DNA from: Betaproteobacteria bacterium
GTDB taxonomy: Bacteria > Pseudomonadota > Gammaproteobacteria > Burkholderiales > Rhodocyclaceae
DNA length: 32,500 bases
Assembly: GCA_009779355.1 (NCBI GenBank)
Contig: WREK01000010.1
Location: 1 to 32,500 of the forward strand
Reading direction: 5' to 3'
Shown in pieces: positions 23,495-30,833 of the stretch. The notes under the pieces were generated by a model. It saw only the letters and a list, made by a program, of their open reading frames with translations. It had not been told where the DNA came from and made no database searches. A program made the position numbers and the translations under genes. Positions within the stretch are counted from its first letter, which is position 1; every line of letters starts with the position of its first letter.

Positions 23495-23690
23495 TCATTT
23501 CTGAGCAAATCTGCTGCTGACTTCCTGCTTCGTCGAGGCCGGTTTCGTTCCGGTCTTTCGACCGGAGCCAGCGCCTTCCTCTCCACAGGCTTCACATCCG
23601 GCGGAACTCGCCGTAGGCGCTGTCCATTCGGAACCGGATTTATACGCCTGTCGAGCAGGAGAAACCGTCAGCGCACACCGATTGTACCAA
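23495..23690 (-). pseudogene. C-terminal remnant of an IS200/IS605-family TnpB
   Basis: One minus-strand frame reads CGEEGAGSGRKTGTKPASTK and then QEV near its stop, a tail commonly seen at the end of TnpB (IS1341-type) proteins. The catalytic RuvC and zinc-finger parts are absent upstream, so it is a fragment. A perfect 7-bp hairpin TCCGGTC/GACCGGA (23549-23566) lies inside. In intact elements the 3' end of tnpB and the bases after it encode the omega RNA, so 23425-23690 may retain part of that scaffold. The assignment rests on a short tail only. Confidence 0.4.
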
Positions 23691-23795
23691 AATGAAATGC
23701 GCCGCCCATACCTGTAAATCAATCTATTTTGTATAAATTCGCGTACATTTGAGTCAATTTCATACGAACTGTTCAAACCCCTATGCCGATCAACG

Positions 23796-24209
23796 TCATG
23801 CTTCCCAGGGGTTAACCAGTTGCACGCCGAGGCCCGCGAAGTCCTTCGTATTGCGCGTAACAAGCGTCAGGTCGTGCACCAGGGCTGTAGCCGCCAGCAG
23901 GCCGTCAATGACCGGCAGTGCACGTCCCGCACTGGCCTGTACGCGGCCCCAGCGGTCGGCAACCTGCTCGTCGATGCCAAGCAGCCTGCCGACGAACCAG
24001 TTGCGCAACTCCACCTCCAGCCAATCCGTAAGGACTTGACGGAACGCGGGATCTGCAACACCTTCGATGCCTTTGCGTACTTCGCCGAGGCTCAATACCG
24101 AAAGGTACAGCGACTGACGCGGCCGTGCTTGCACCCACGCCACGACTTTGGCGTCGGCTTTTTTGTTCCGAAGCTCAGACAGGACGTTGGTGTCGATGAG
24201 GTAGCTCAA
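23796..24209 (-). CDS. PIN-domain toxin (VapC/FitB-like)
   Basis: A 137-residue type II toxin, expected to be a Mg2+-dependent RNase. The four acidic residues of the PIN active site are visible: Asp6 in LIDTNVLSELR, Glu43 in LGEVRKGIE, Asp102 in PVIDGLLAATA and Asp123 in TRNTKDFAGLG. The NTKDF and 'LVNPWEA' end are typical of the FitB branch. It overlaps the antitoxin stop by four bases (ATGA) and is coupled to it. Confidence 0.9.
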   Translation of the reverse strand: MSYLIDTNVLSELRNKKADAKVVAWVQARPRQSLYLSVLSLGEVRKGIEGVADPAFRQVLTDWLEVELRNWFVGRLLGIDEQVADRWGRVQASAGRALPVIDGLLAATALVHDLTLVTRNTKDFAGLGVQLVNPWEA

Positions 24210-24457
24210 AACGTGACCTCACGCGGCAGGCTGCGGTCGCGCTCGAACGCGATCTCGCCGTGCCCGGCCAATGGCGAGGCACGCATGAAGTCCACCAGCG
24301 ACTGTTCGTTGCCGGAGAGCCGGTCGAACAGTTCGCGCGACACCACGACTGCCACGGAGCGCCCATGCACCGTGATGTCCTGCGGCCCTTCCTGGGCTGC
24401 GTGCTTGACCAGTTCCGATAACCGCGCCTTGGCGGTTTGCATTTGCCAGCTTTGCAT
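24206..24457 (-). CDS. Phd/YefM-family antitoxin
   Basis: 83 residues from the ATG at 24457, preceded by AAGGAAG; the longer ORF to 24556 runs through the promoter. WQMQTAKARLSELVKHAA (4-21) and ITVHGRSVAVVVSRELFDRL are the DNA-binding fold of Phd/YefM antitoxins, and the C-terminal acidic and hydrophobic part should wrap around the toxin. It is expected to neutralise the PIN toxin and repress its own operon through the palindrome at 24483-24494. Confidence 0.88.
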   Translation of the reverse strand: MQSWQMQTAKARLSELVKHAAQEGPQDITVHGRSVAVVVSRELFDRLSGNEQSLVDFMRASPLAGHGEIAFERDRSLPREVTF

Positions 24458-24473
24458 AACAGCTTCCTTAAAG

Positions 24474-24501
24474 ACTTTACAAGTCTGACCAGACAAGTCA
24501 A
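24474..24501 (-). promoter_or_regulatory. Promoter and operator of the toxin-antitoxin pair
   Basis: On the minus strand, TTGACT (24501-24496) and TAAAGT (24479-24474) are 16 bases apart. The spacer holds the palindrome GTCTGACCAGAC (24483-24494), and ACAAGTC is directly repeated at 24479-24485 and 24493-24499. A repressor bound here would block RNA polymerase, as expected for autoregulated Phd-type antitoxins. Confidence 0.5.
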
Positions 24502-24743
24502 AACTATATCCGGATTTTGCTCCCATGTCCAACCGGATTTCCCTCCTTGCAAACAATTCTGACCACGATTCAGGCTGTTGACAAAGCTTAGCAAAGATAA
24601 AAATATGTCATTCAGGTAAGCGATTAAAGTATGACCCCCAGAAGCTGGACATCCAGCCAACCTCTGGAGAATGGGTACTTTGAGTTACAAAAGCAGGCGC
24701 AGCCTGGTGTTGTGATCTGAGCATATTTTTTTGCGTTAAGGGG

Positions 24744-24772
24744 TTGACATGTCATGTCGACGAAACTAACAT
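24744..24772 (+). promoter_or_regulatory. Candidate sigma-70 promoter with palindromic -35
   Basis: TTGACA (24744-24749), exactly 17 bases, then TAACAT (24767-24772). The -35 lies in the palindrome TGACATGTCA (24745-24754) and TTGACATG recurs at 24775-24782, which may be a binding site. The next well-supported gene starts at 25102, implying a leader of about 320 bases. Confidence 0.45.
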
Positions 24773-24782
24773 TGTTGACATG

Positions 24783-25101
24783 AAAGCCTTCAGCACAACC
24801 ACCCTCTCTATCACTCCCGAATGCCACCCAATGGCCCGCGTGCTTACGGCCTTGGATTGGGGGGCTGCCCGCCGGGTTAAAGGGCCGCATCGTGTGAACC
24901 GTCGGCGTCTGCCTCATGGCGGTCACCGAATTCATCAAGAGCTGCCGCATCCCTGCCGCGCCCGCGCCGGAACCCCTGATCCGCGCAATGGCGTGGATGG
25001 GCGAGTGATGGAAATAAATGTTTTGCAAGAACGTTATGGGCTGCCCGGTGAGACGCGCATAACGGCTTTCATTCTCACCATCACTCATCGAGGAGAGTAT
25101 C
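24783..25101 (+). other. Long leader or decayed region before the secreted-protein gene
   Basis: No gene could be supported. A 30-codon ATG ORF (24916-25008) lacks a ribosome-binding site. The stretch is GC-rich in its middle, unlike the flanking AT-rich bases, and could be a remnant of another gene or a structured 5' leader. Confidence 0.3.
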
Positions 25102-25458
25102 ATGGAAAAGTGTCGTTTTTCAATCAAGAAGGCGATTGTGCTGGCTGCGGTAGCGGCGTTGGGAGTTCATGCCACATCAGCAGGCGCTTTTGTTAATTGT
25201 AGCGGAGGAGGAAGCGTAATAACTGGCAAGGATTATCCCAATGACCGCATCCGAGTTATAGTACAAACTAGGAGTATTCCCAAAGGCAAAAAGCTTATGG
25301 TGAACGTTTATACTAGAAAAAATTCTGGTGCTTGGTATCCTGCTAAGACCTCATGGGGCGACCGTTACGTTTATCTTACGGCCATGGGCAAATCCAGCAC
25401 CTTTGTGGCCGCACAAGCAGGACACAACTGGTATGATGTTTCCTGCTCTGCACGTTAG
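25102..25458 (+). CDS. Small secreted protein of unknown family
   Basis: 118 residues with AGGAG six bases before the ATG. It has a classic signal peptide: basic MEKCRFSIKK, hydrophobic AIVLAAVAALGV, and cleavage near SAGA|F (about residue 29). The mature part is about 89 residues, basic, rich in Gly, Tyr, Lys and Val with predicted beta strands (RIRVIVQTRS, KLMVNVYTRK, DRYVYLTAMG) and only two Cys (33 and 115) that could join its ends by a disulfide. I do not recognise the family. It is followed by a REP-like palindrome, and its base composition is lower in GC than the nearby TPR genes. Confidence 0.7.
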   Translation: MEKCRFSIKKAIVLAAVAALGVHATSAGAFVNCSGGGSVITGKDYPNDRIRVIVQTRSIPKGKKLMVNVYTRKNSGAWYPAKTSWGDRYVYLTAMGKSSTFVAAQAGHNWYDVSCSAR

Positions 25459-25467
25459 CCCGTACAG

Positions 25468-25494
25468 GTTGAATTGAGCGAAGCGAAACTCAAC
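25468..25494. repeat. REP-like palindrome after the secreted-protein gene
   Basis: GTTGA ... TCAAC arms enclose GAGCGAAGCGAA, the core of a palindrome common between genes in many proteobacteria. It lies 9 bases after the stop codon and might stabilise or end the transcript. Confidence 0.4.
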
Positions 25495-25514
25495 ACTTGA
25501 CAATGGAGGAACTA

Positions 25515-25575
25515 ACCACGATCGCCATTTAAAAGCATGCAGTTGAGCAAGATGCGATTAAAGGGTGATCGTGGT
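25515..25575. repeat. 61-bp inverted repeat with 18-bp arms
   Basis: ACCACGATCGCCATTTAA (25515-25532) pairs with TTAAAGGGTGATCGTGGT (25558-25575) at 16 of 18 positions around a 25-base loop. It may be a mobile-element end or an RNA hairpin. Confidence 0.5.
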
Positions 25576-25903
25576 CTTCGGGGTTGGGTTGCCGTCCAAC
25601 TTCTGTGTTTTCTCAGGATGCGTGGTGTCGAGCCTGAGCGTACCGCGGTGGCGCACCCATCGAAATCATTCGCCAATATATCGAGCGGTCGCACTGACCG
25701 CCCCGGAAGACGCCTGCAGCGTCAGCACCATCCTTCCCCGTGACCTGCCCTCAAGGACGGGGCTTGCCGTGCACCGGGCGGAAATCCGATTCGTAAAAAA
25801 ACTTTTATCGTATGGGATTCGGCGGTTAAAGGCTTGTTAATATGTACACGTACAAGCTTTTATATGTGTCGTGTGCCTTTCCAGGCTCAAGGAGAAATTT
25901 TCC
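25576..25903. other. Intergenic stretch before the TPR genes
   Basis: It contains a hairpin-forming pair CCCCGT/ACGGGG (25736-25741 and 25757-25762), reminiscent of hairpins at the ends of IS200/IS605 elements, and short ORFs on both strands without start signals. Its end (25889-25903) is the ribosome-binding site of the first TPR gene. No gene could be supported. Confidence 0.35.
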
Positions 25904-26581
25904 ATGAGTTCCATACTTCCATATCGTCCCTTACTCGATACTTCCGATACTCCCGCCGCAATCCGTCTCATTGCAGCCGTAGCGCTCTCGCTGTTTTTCG
26001 TTGCGGGCATCATGCCGGCTTCAAGCCATGCGCAGCCCGCCCCGCAAACCAACGACCAGGAAGAAAGCAGGATCGCACCACCAGAGAGCAGGAGCGCACC
26101 CTCCGTTGACATACGGGGGGAGGTATTTGCACAGAAGCTCTACAGCGAGGCTGTCTCGATCGAACGGGAATCCCCCAAAGAAGCCGTGGCCAGGTACGAT
26201 GAACTCATGCAACGTTTTGGGAGAGCCTCCAACCCCAGTTCCCGGCAGTATGCAATCAGGGCACTGCTCAACAAGGGCGGCATTCTCAGCAAGATGGGCA
26301 ATGACAAAGAGGCCATTTCTACTTACGAACGGATCGAGCGAAATTTTGGGAATGAAAAAACCCCGGCCATTCGCGAAGTACTGGCTTCGGCGTTCGTATC
26401 CAAAGCCGAATCCTTCTATAAGCAGGGCGACATCGAAAAAGCCCTCGACACCTACACTCAGCTCGAACGACAATTCGACAAAGACGACAACGATTTCATC
26501 AAACGTCTGATCGACATCATCAAGTGGCGGGTTGCCGAAATACGTACCAGCAGCAAAATAGCGTTATCATCCAGCCGGTAA
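25904..26581 (+). CDS. Exported TPR-repeat protein
   Basis: 225 residues from the ATG at 25904 with AAGGAG nine bases upstream; an ATG at 25871 has no such site. The N-terminal hydrophobic segment (about 23-43) ends in ASSHAQ, a likely signal-peptidase site, then comes a Glu/Ser/Pro-rich linker. Three TPR-like helical repeats of about 44 residues follow, with the recurring pattern 'A-Y-x-E-L/I-x-x-R-F-G ... P-x-x-R-x-x-x-A-x-A-L-x-x-K-G'. It shares this repeat type with the next gene and so is probably its paralogue. Presumably a periplasmic scaffold; no partner is evident. Confidence 0.7.
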   Translation: MSSILPYRPLLDTSDTPAAIRLIAAVALSLFFVAGIMPASSHAQPAPQTNDQEESRIAPPESRSAPSVDIRGEVFAQKLYSEAVSIERESPKEAVARYDELMQRFGRASNPSSRQYAIRALLNKGGILSKMGNDKEAISTYERIERNFGNEKTPAIREVLASAFVSKAESFYKQGDIEKALDTYTQLERQFDKDDNDFIKRLIDIIKWRVAEIRTSSKIALSSSR

Positions 26582-26603
26582 ACTCAGGCTGAAGAACAAC
26601 GAA

Positions 26604-26623
26604 CCCCGGCCACCAGGTCGGGG
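26604..26623. repeat. CCCCGGCC hairpin between the TPR genes
   Basis: CCCCGGCC, loop ACCA, GGTCGGGG (one G-U pair). Same arm as palindrome 1 at 12604-12625, with a different loop. Confidence 0.5.
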
Positions 26624-26650
26624 CGGTGTACTATTTACAAAAAATCGCTC

Positions 26651-27973
26651 ATGCAAACTATCGCCCAGAATCTCATATCGCTCCGCGCAACGGACGCAAA
26701 GCAACGTCCATTCAAGATAATCTCGCTGCTGGCTTGCGTGGCGTTCGCCATGTCAGCCTGCACCATGCCTGCGCAGGCCCCTCCTGCCAAGGACAAGGAT
26801 CAGGCTGCCGTGCGTCGCCTTGAACCGGAGGGAGACGCCAGGGGGCTTCTCAATAAAGGGCAGGTATTGCTCCAGCAAGGCAAGACCCAGGAAGCTTTAG
26901 ACACCCTGGATGAACTTGAGCGCCGCTTCGGGCAAGACTCCCGCCAATCCGTCCAGGCGATTCTCGCGCAGGCGCATTCCCTCAAGGCCCCGTTCGCCCC
27001 CCCACCCACGGAACCGCTTGCCGCCCAGTCCGAAACCGGCCGCCGTCCCGGGGAAGCCACCGACCCCGCCCAGCGCAAAAAACTCGTCACCGCCATGTTC
27101 AATCAGGCTGCAATCTTGGGCAAGGAAGGCAATCTTGCAGAAGCAATCCCGATTTACAGGGAAATCGAGCAGACCTACGATAAAGACGGCGACGACAAAT
27201 CCTGGCTGCTTTGGGCGATTTCCTATCAGGGCGACCTTCAGCGCCAGATGCGTAACCCCAAGGCTGCCGTGGCCGCTTACGAACGGCTCGATAAGCGTTT
27301 CGCCCAGGAGTCCGACCCCACCTTCAAGGCAGTCGTCGCGGATGCCCTGTCCAAGAAAGGCGAAACGCTGGCCGAACAGGGCAACGCCAGGGCGGCCATT
27401 GCCGCCTATGAGGAAATCGGCCGCCGCTACGCTGAAGACCGCGATGCCGGTTTTCGCCAGCGGGCCGTAAGGGCGCTTTCTGCCAAAGGCATGCTCCTGG
27501 GTAAGCAGGGAGCGGGTGAAGAACCCGACAGCGAAACCCCAAACATGAACTTCAGGCCCACCGGCGATACCGCCGCTGCAATCGCCGTCTATGACGACAT
27601 CGTCCGGCGCTTCGGAAACGACAAAGACCCCAACATCCGCCATGATGTCGGCGTCACGCTGCTCAGGAAAAGCGAAGCCCTGCGGCTCGCTGGCAACAAC
27701 CAGGGAACCATCGACGTCTACGACGAAATCGTCAAGCGCTTTGGGAAAGACAATGCCGAGGGTTCCCGCGTACTGGTTGCCACGGCGCTTTTTCGCAAGG
27801 GGCTGGCTCTTGGAAAACAGGAAGGGGCATCAAACACAGCCATCAATACCTTCGATGAGCTTATCCAGCGCTTTGCCAACGATACCTCTCCAAAGGTGCG
27901 CAAAACAGTCGGGCAGGCTGTTGCCGCCAAACAAAGACTCGTCACCGAAATGGAATCGCCGCACGATAACTGA
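26651..27973 (+). CDS. TPR-repeat lipoprotein
   Basis: 440 residues. The N-terminus has a basic stretch, a hydrophobic core (KIISLLACVAFAMSACTMPA, 22-41) and a lipobox-like MSAC (Cys37), so it is probably a lipoprotein. An earlier LLAC (Cys29) is a weaker option. About seven TPR-like repeats of 40-45 residues follow, such as ALSKKGETLAEQGNARAAIA and TLLRKSEALRLAGNNQGTID, the fifth interrupted by about 20 residues. The same repeat type is in the preceding gene, 69 bases upstream. No good ribosome-binding site is seen. Likely a scaffold in the envelope; the function is unknown. Confidence 0.72.
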   Translation: MQTIAQNLISLRATDAKQRPFKIISLLACVAFAMSACTMPAQAPPAKDKDQAAVRRLEPEGDARGLLNKGQVLLQQGKTQEALDTLDELERRFGQDSRQSVQAILAQAHSLKAPFAPPPTEPLAAQSETGRRPGEATDPAQRKKLVTAMFNQAAILGKEGNLAEAIPIYREIEQTYDKDGDDKSWLLWAISYQGDLQRQMRNPKAAVAAYERLDKRFAQESDPTFKAVVADALSKKGETLAEQGNARAAIAAYEEIGRRYAEDRDAGFRQRAVRALSAKGMLLGKQGAGEEPDSETPNMNFRPTGDTAAAIAVYDDIVRRFGNDKDPNIRHDVGVTLLRKSEALRLAGNNQGTIDVYDEIVKRFGKDNAEGSRVLVATALFRKGLALGKQEGASNTAINTFDELIQRFANDTSPKVRKTVGQAVAAKQRLVTEMESPHDN

Positions 27974-28079
27974 GCACGGTTACGTCGCCTGCCGCGCCTG
28001 CGCCTGACTTCCCGTTCGGCGTTGTGCTGTCGCCCGATTTGCGTTGCCCTGGAACAGCTTTTGGCATTACATTGTCTTT

Positions 28080-28099
28080 TGCCTGTGCAAAAACAGGCA
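28080..28099 (+). promoter_or_regulatory. Hairpin in the aceE leader
   Basis: TGCCTGT, loop GCAAAA, ACAGGCA: a perfect 7-bp stem 42 bases before the aceE start. Possible regulator binding site or leader structure. No terminator-like U-run follows. Confidence 0.35.
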
Positions 28100-28141
28100 G
28101 ACGGTAACGGGTCAGACTCAGAACATAAAGGAGATAACGAC

Positions 28142-30823
28142 ATGGCGCAATTGCCCGTCATTCCGCACCTGACGGATCAAGACCCGGTCGAGACACAGGA
28201 ATGGGTGGATGCACTCACCGCGGTCATCGAAAAGGAAGGCGCGCCCCGCGCGCACTATTTAGTCGAATCCATGATCGCCACCGCCCGTGAAATGGGCGCA
28301 GAAATTCCCTACAGCACTACGACCGAATACATCAACACCATCCCAACCGAACAGCAGCCGCGTTACCCCGGCGATCCGGACATGGAAATTCGGATCCACT
28401 CCCACATCCGCTGGAACGCAATGGCGATGGTGGTTCGCGCCAACAAATACACTAATGTCGGGGGGCATATCGCCTCATTCGCTTCCGCCGCCGCGCTTTA
28501 CGACGTGGGGTTTGCGCATTTCTGGAAAGCGCCGTCCAGCCAGTCGGGCGGCGACCTCATCTTTTTCCAGGGCCATTCCATACCAGGCGTTTACGCACGG
28601 GCTTTCCTTCTCGGGCGCCTCACCGAAGAACAACTGGACAATTTCCGCCAGGAAACAGGCGGAAAAGGCATCTCCTCCTATCCGCACCCCTGGCTGATGC
28701 CGGACTTCTGGCAGTTCCCCACCGTTTCGATGGGGCTTGGTCCCATTCAGGCAATTTATCAGGCGCGGTTCATGAAATATCTCGCCAGCCGCAACCTGAT
28801 CGACGCCAAAGACGCAGAACAGCGCAAGGTCTGGGCTTTCCTCGGCGATGGCGAGACAGACGAAGTGGAAGCCCTTGGGGCCATCGACATGGCCGGCCGG
28901 GAAAGGCTTGACAACCTGATTTTCGTCATTAACTGCAACCTGCAACGACTTGACGGCCCCGTGCGCGGCAACGGCAAAATCATCCAGGAACTGGAGGCGC
29001 TTTTCCGGGGCGCGGACTGGAATGTCATCAAGGTGATCTGGGGCACGCACTGGGACACGCTCCTGCTGCGCGACAAAAAAGGCATCCTCAAGAAGCGCAT
29101 GATGGAAATCTGTGACGGCGAATATCAAACGTTCAAGGCGAAAAATGGCGCTTACGTGCGCGAACACTTTTTCAACACACCGGAACTGAAAGAGCTCGTC
29201 GCGGATTGGACGGACGAGGACATCTGGCATCTGAACCGTGGCGGGCACGATCTTTTCAAAGTCTTTTCCGCCTATCACGCCGCCGTCCACCACAAGAACC
29301 AGCCGACCGTGATCCTGGCAAAAACCATCAAAGGCTTTGGGATGGGTTCGGCAGGCGAAGCGATGAATATCTCGCACCAGCAAAAGAAAATGGATCGGGA
29401 TGCCATCGCCCGTTTCCGTGACCGTTTCCATTTGCCGGTTTCCGACGAAGACCTCGAAAAATTGCCCTACCTGACTTTTCCCAAGGACTCCGCCGAATAT
29501 CAATACATGCAGAAATGCCGCGCCGAGTTGGGCGGCTATCTGCCGCAACGGCGCGGGAAGGCCGCCCCGCTCCAGATTCCGGCGCTGGCGGCGTTCGAGC
29601 CGCTCCTCAAAGCCTCCGGCGAAGGACGGGAGCTTTCCACCACGATGGCAATGGTGCGCATCATGAACATGTTGTTGCGCGACAAGGCCATTGGCCAGCA
29701 TATCGTCCCTATCGTGCCGGACGAATCACGCACTTTCGGTATGGAAGGGATGTTCCGCCAGTACGGCATCTGGAATCAGGAAGGCCAAAAATACGTGCCG
29801 GAAGACCACGACCAATTGATGTTCTACAAGGAATCCAAAACCGGGCAAATCCTTCAGGAAGGCATCAACGAAGCGGGCGCGATGAGCGACTGGATAGCCG
29901 CCGCCACAGCGTATTCCGTGCACGGCGTACAGATGATCCCGTTCTACATCTGCTATTCCATGTTCGGCCTGCAACGCACGATGGATCTCGTCTGGGCGGC
30001 GGGCGACCAGCGTTCGCGCGGCTTCCTGATCGGGGGCACAGCGGGCCGTACCACCTTGAACGGCGAAGGTTTGCAACATGAGGACGGGCACAGCCTCATC
30101 CTCGCCAACCTCGTCCCCAACTGTGTGAGCTACGACCCGACGTTCCAGTACGAAGTCGCGGTCATCGTGCAGGATGGGCTGCGCCGCATGCACCAGGAAC
30201 AGGAAGACGTGTTCTATTACATCACCGTCATGAACGAGAACTACGAGCACCCTGAAATGCCCAGCGGTGTCGAAGCCGACATCATCAAGGGCATGTACCT
30301 CTTCAGGCAAGGCCCGCCCACCGACGGACTGAGGGTGCAACTACTTGGCTCGGGCAGTATCTTCCGCGAAGTCATTGCCGCTGCCGACCTGCTCCGAAAC
30401 GATTGGGGCGTGGAGGCCGATCTCTGGGGTTGCCCCGGTTTCAACTCCCTCACCCGCGATGGGCAGGACGTTCTTCGCTGGAACATGCTGCACCCGCTGG
30501 AAACGCCGAGGATGTCGCATGTCGAAACCTGCCTTGCCACGACTTCCGGCCCAGTCATCGCCGCTACCGATTACGTGCGGCTGTACGCCGAACAAATCCG
30601 TCCCTTCGTCCCCCGCCGCTTTACGACGCTTGGTACGGACGGTTTCGGGCGTTCGGACACGCGCGAGGCGTTGCGGCACTTCTTTGAAGTCGACCGCCAT
30701 TGGATCACCATCGCCGCTCTGAAAGCCCTTGCCGACGAAGGGACGTTGCCACGCGAAAAAGTTGCCGAGGCCATCGGCAAATACGGGCTGGACATCAACA
30801 AACCGAACCCGCTGACGGTTTGA
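28142..30823 (+). CDS. aceE: Pyruvate dehydrogenase E1 component (homodimeric) AceE
   Basis: Decarboxylates pyruvate with thiamine diphosphate and passes the acetyl group to the lipoyl group of AceF. 893 residues from the ATG at 28142, with AAAGGAG upstream, matching the usual length of the homodimeric E1. The TPP motif starts at GDG (235, in FLGDGETDEVEALGAIDMAG) and ends at NCN (264-266). Other clear parts are HIRWNAMAMVVRANKY near the N-terminus, FFQGHSIPGVYARAFL, and the C-terminal domain ending GTDGFGRSDTREALRHFFEV. aceF follows after 10 bases. Confidence 0.97.
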   Translation: MAQLPVIPHLTDQDPVETQEWVDALTAVIEKEGAPRAHYLVESMIATAREMGAEIPYSTTTEYINTIPTEQQPRYPGDPDMEIRIHSHIRWNAMAMVVRANKYTNVGGHIASFASAAALYDVGFAHFWKAPSSQSGGDLIFFQGHSIPGVYARAFLLGRLTEEQLDNFRQETGGKGISSYPHPWLMPDFWQFPTVSMGLGPIQAIYQARFMKYLASRNLIDAKDAEQRKVWAFLGDGETDEVEALGAIDMAGRERLDNLIFVINCNLQRLDGPVRGNGKIIQELEALFRGADWNVIKVIWGTHWDTLLLRDKKGILKKRMMEICDGEYQTFKAKNGAYVREHFFNTPELKELVADWTDEDIWHLNRGGHDLFKVFSAYHAAVHHKNQPTVILAKTIKGFGMGSAGEAMNISHQQKKMDRDAIARFRDRFHLPVSDEDLEKLPYLTFPKDSAEYQYMQKCRAELGGYLPQRRGKAAPLQIPALAAFEPLLKASGEGRELSTTMAMVRIMNMLLRDKAIGQHIVPIVPDESRTFGMEGMFRQYGIWNQEGQKYVPEDHDQLMFYKESKTGQILQEGINEAGAMSDWIAAATAYSVHGVQMIPFYICYSMFGLQRTMDLVWAAGDQRSRGFLIGGTAGRTTLNGEGLQHEDGHSLILANLVPNCVSYDPTFQYEVAVIVQDGLRRMHQEQEDVFYYITVMNENYEHPEMPSGVEADIIKGMYLFRQGPPTDGLRVQLLGSGSIFREVIAAADLLRNDWGVEADLWGCPGFNSLTRDGQDVLRWNMLHPLETPRMSHVETCLATTSGPVIAATDYVRLYAEQIRPFVPRRFTTLGTDGFGRSDTREALRHFFEVDRHWITIAALKALADEGTLPREKVAEAIGKYGLDINKPNPLTV

Positions 30824-30833
30824 GGACAAAAAC

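Noticed and set aside
24916-25008. 30-codon plus-strand ORF
   Set aside because: No ribosome-binding site and no recognisable sequence; it may be part of a decayed gene or leader.
25512-25694. 60-codon minus-strand ORF overlapping the 61-bp inverted repeat
   Set aside because: No start signal, and the sequence looks like a frame through repeats.
28475-29701. 408-codon minus-strand ORF opposite aceE
   Set aside because: A long shadow ORF produced by codon bias of the GC-rich aceE gene.
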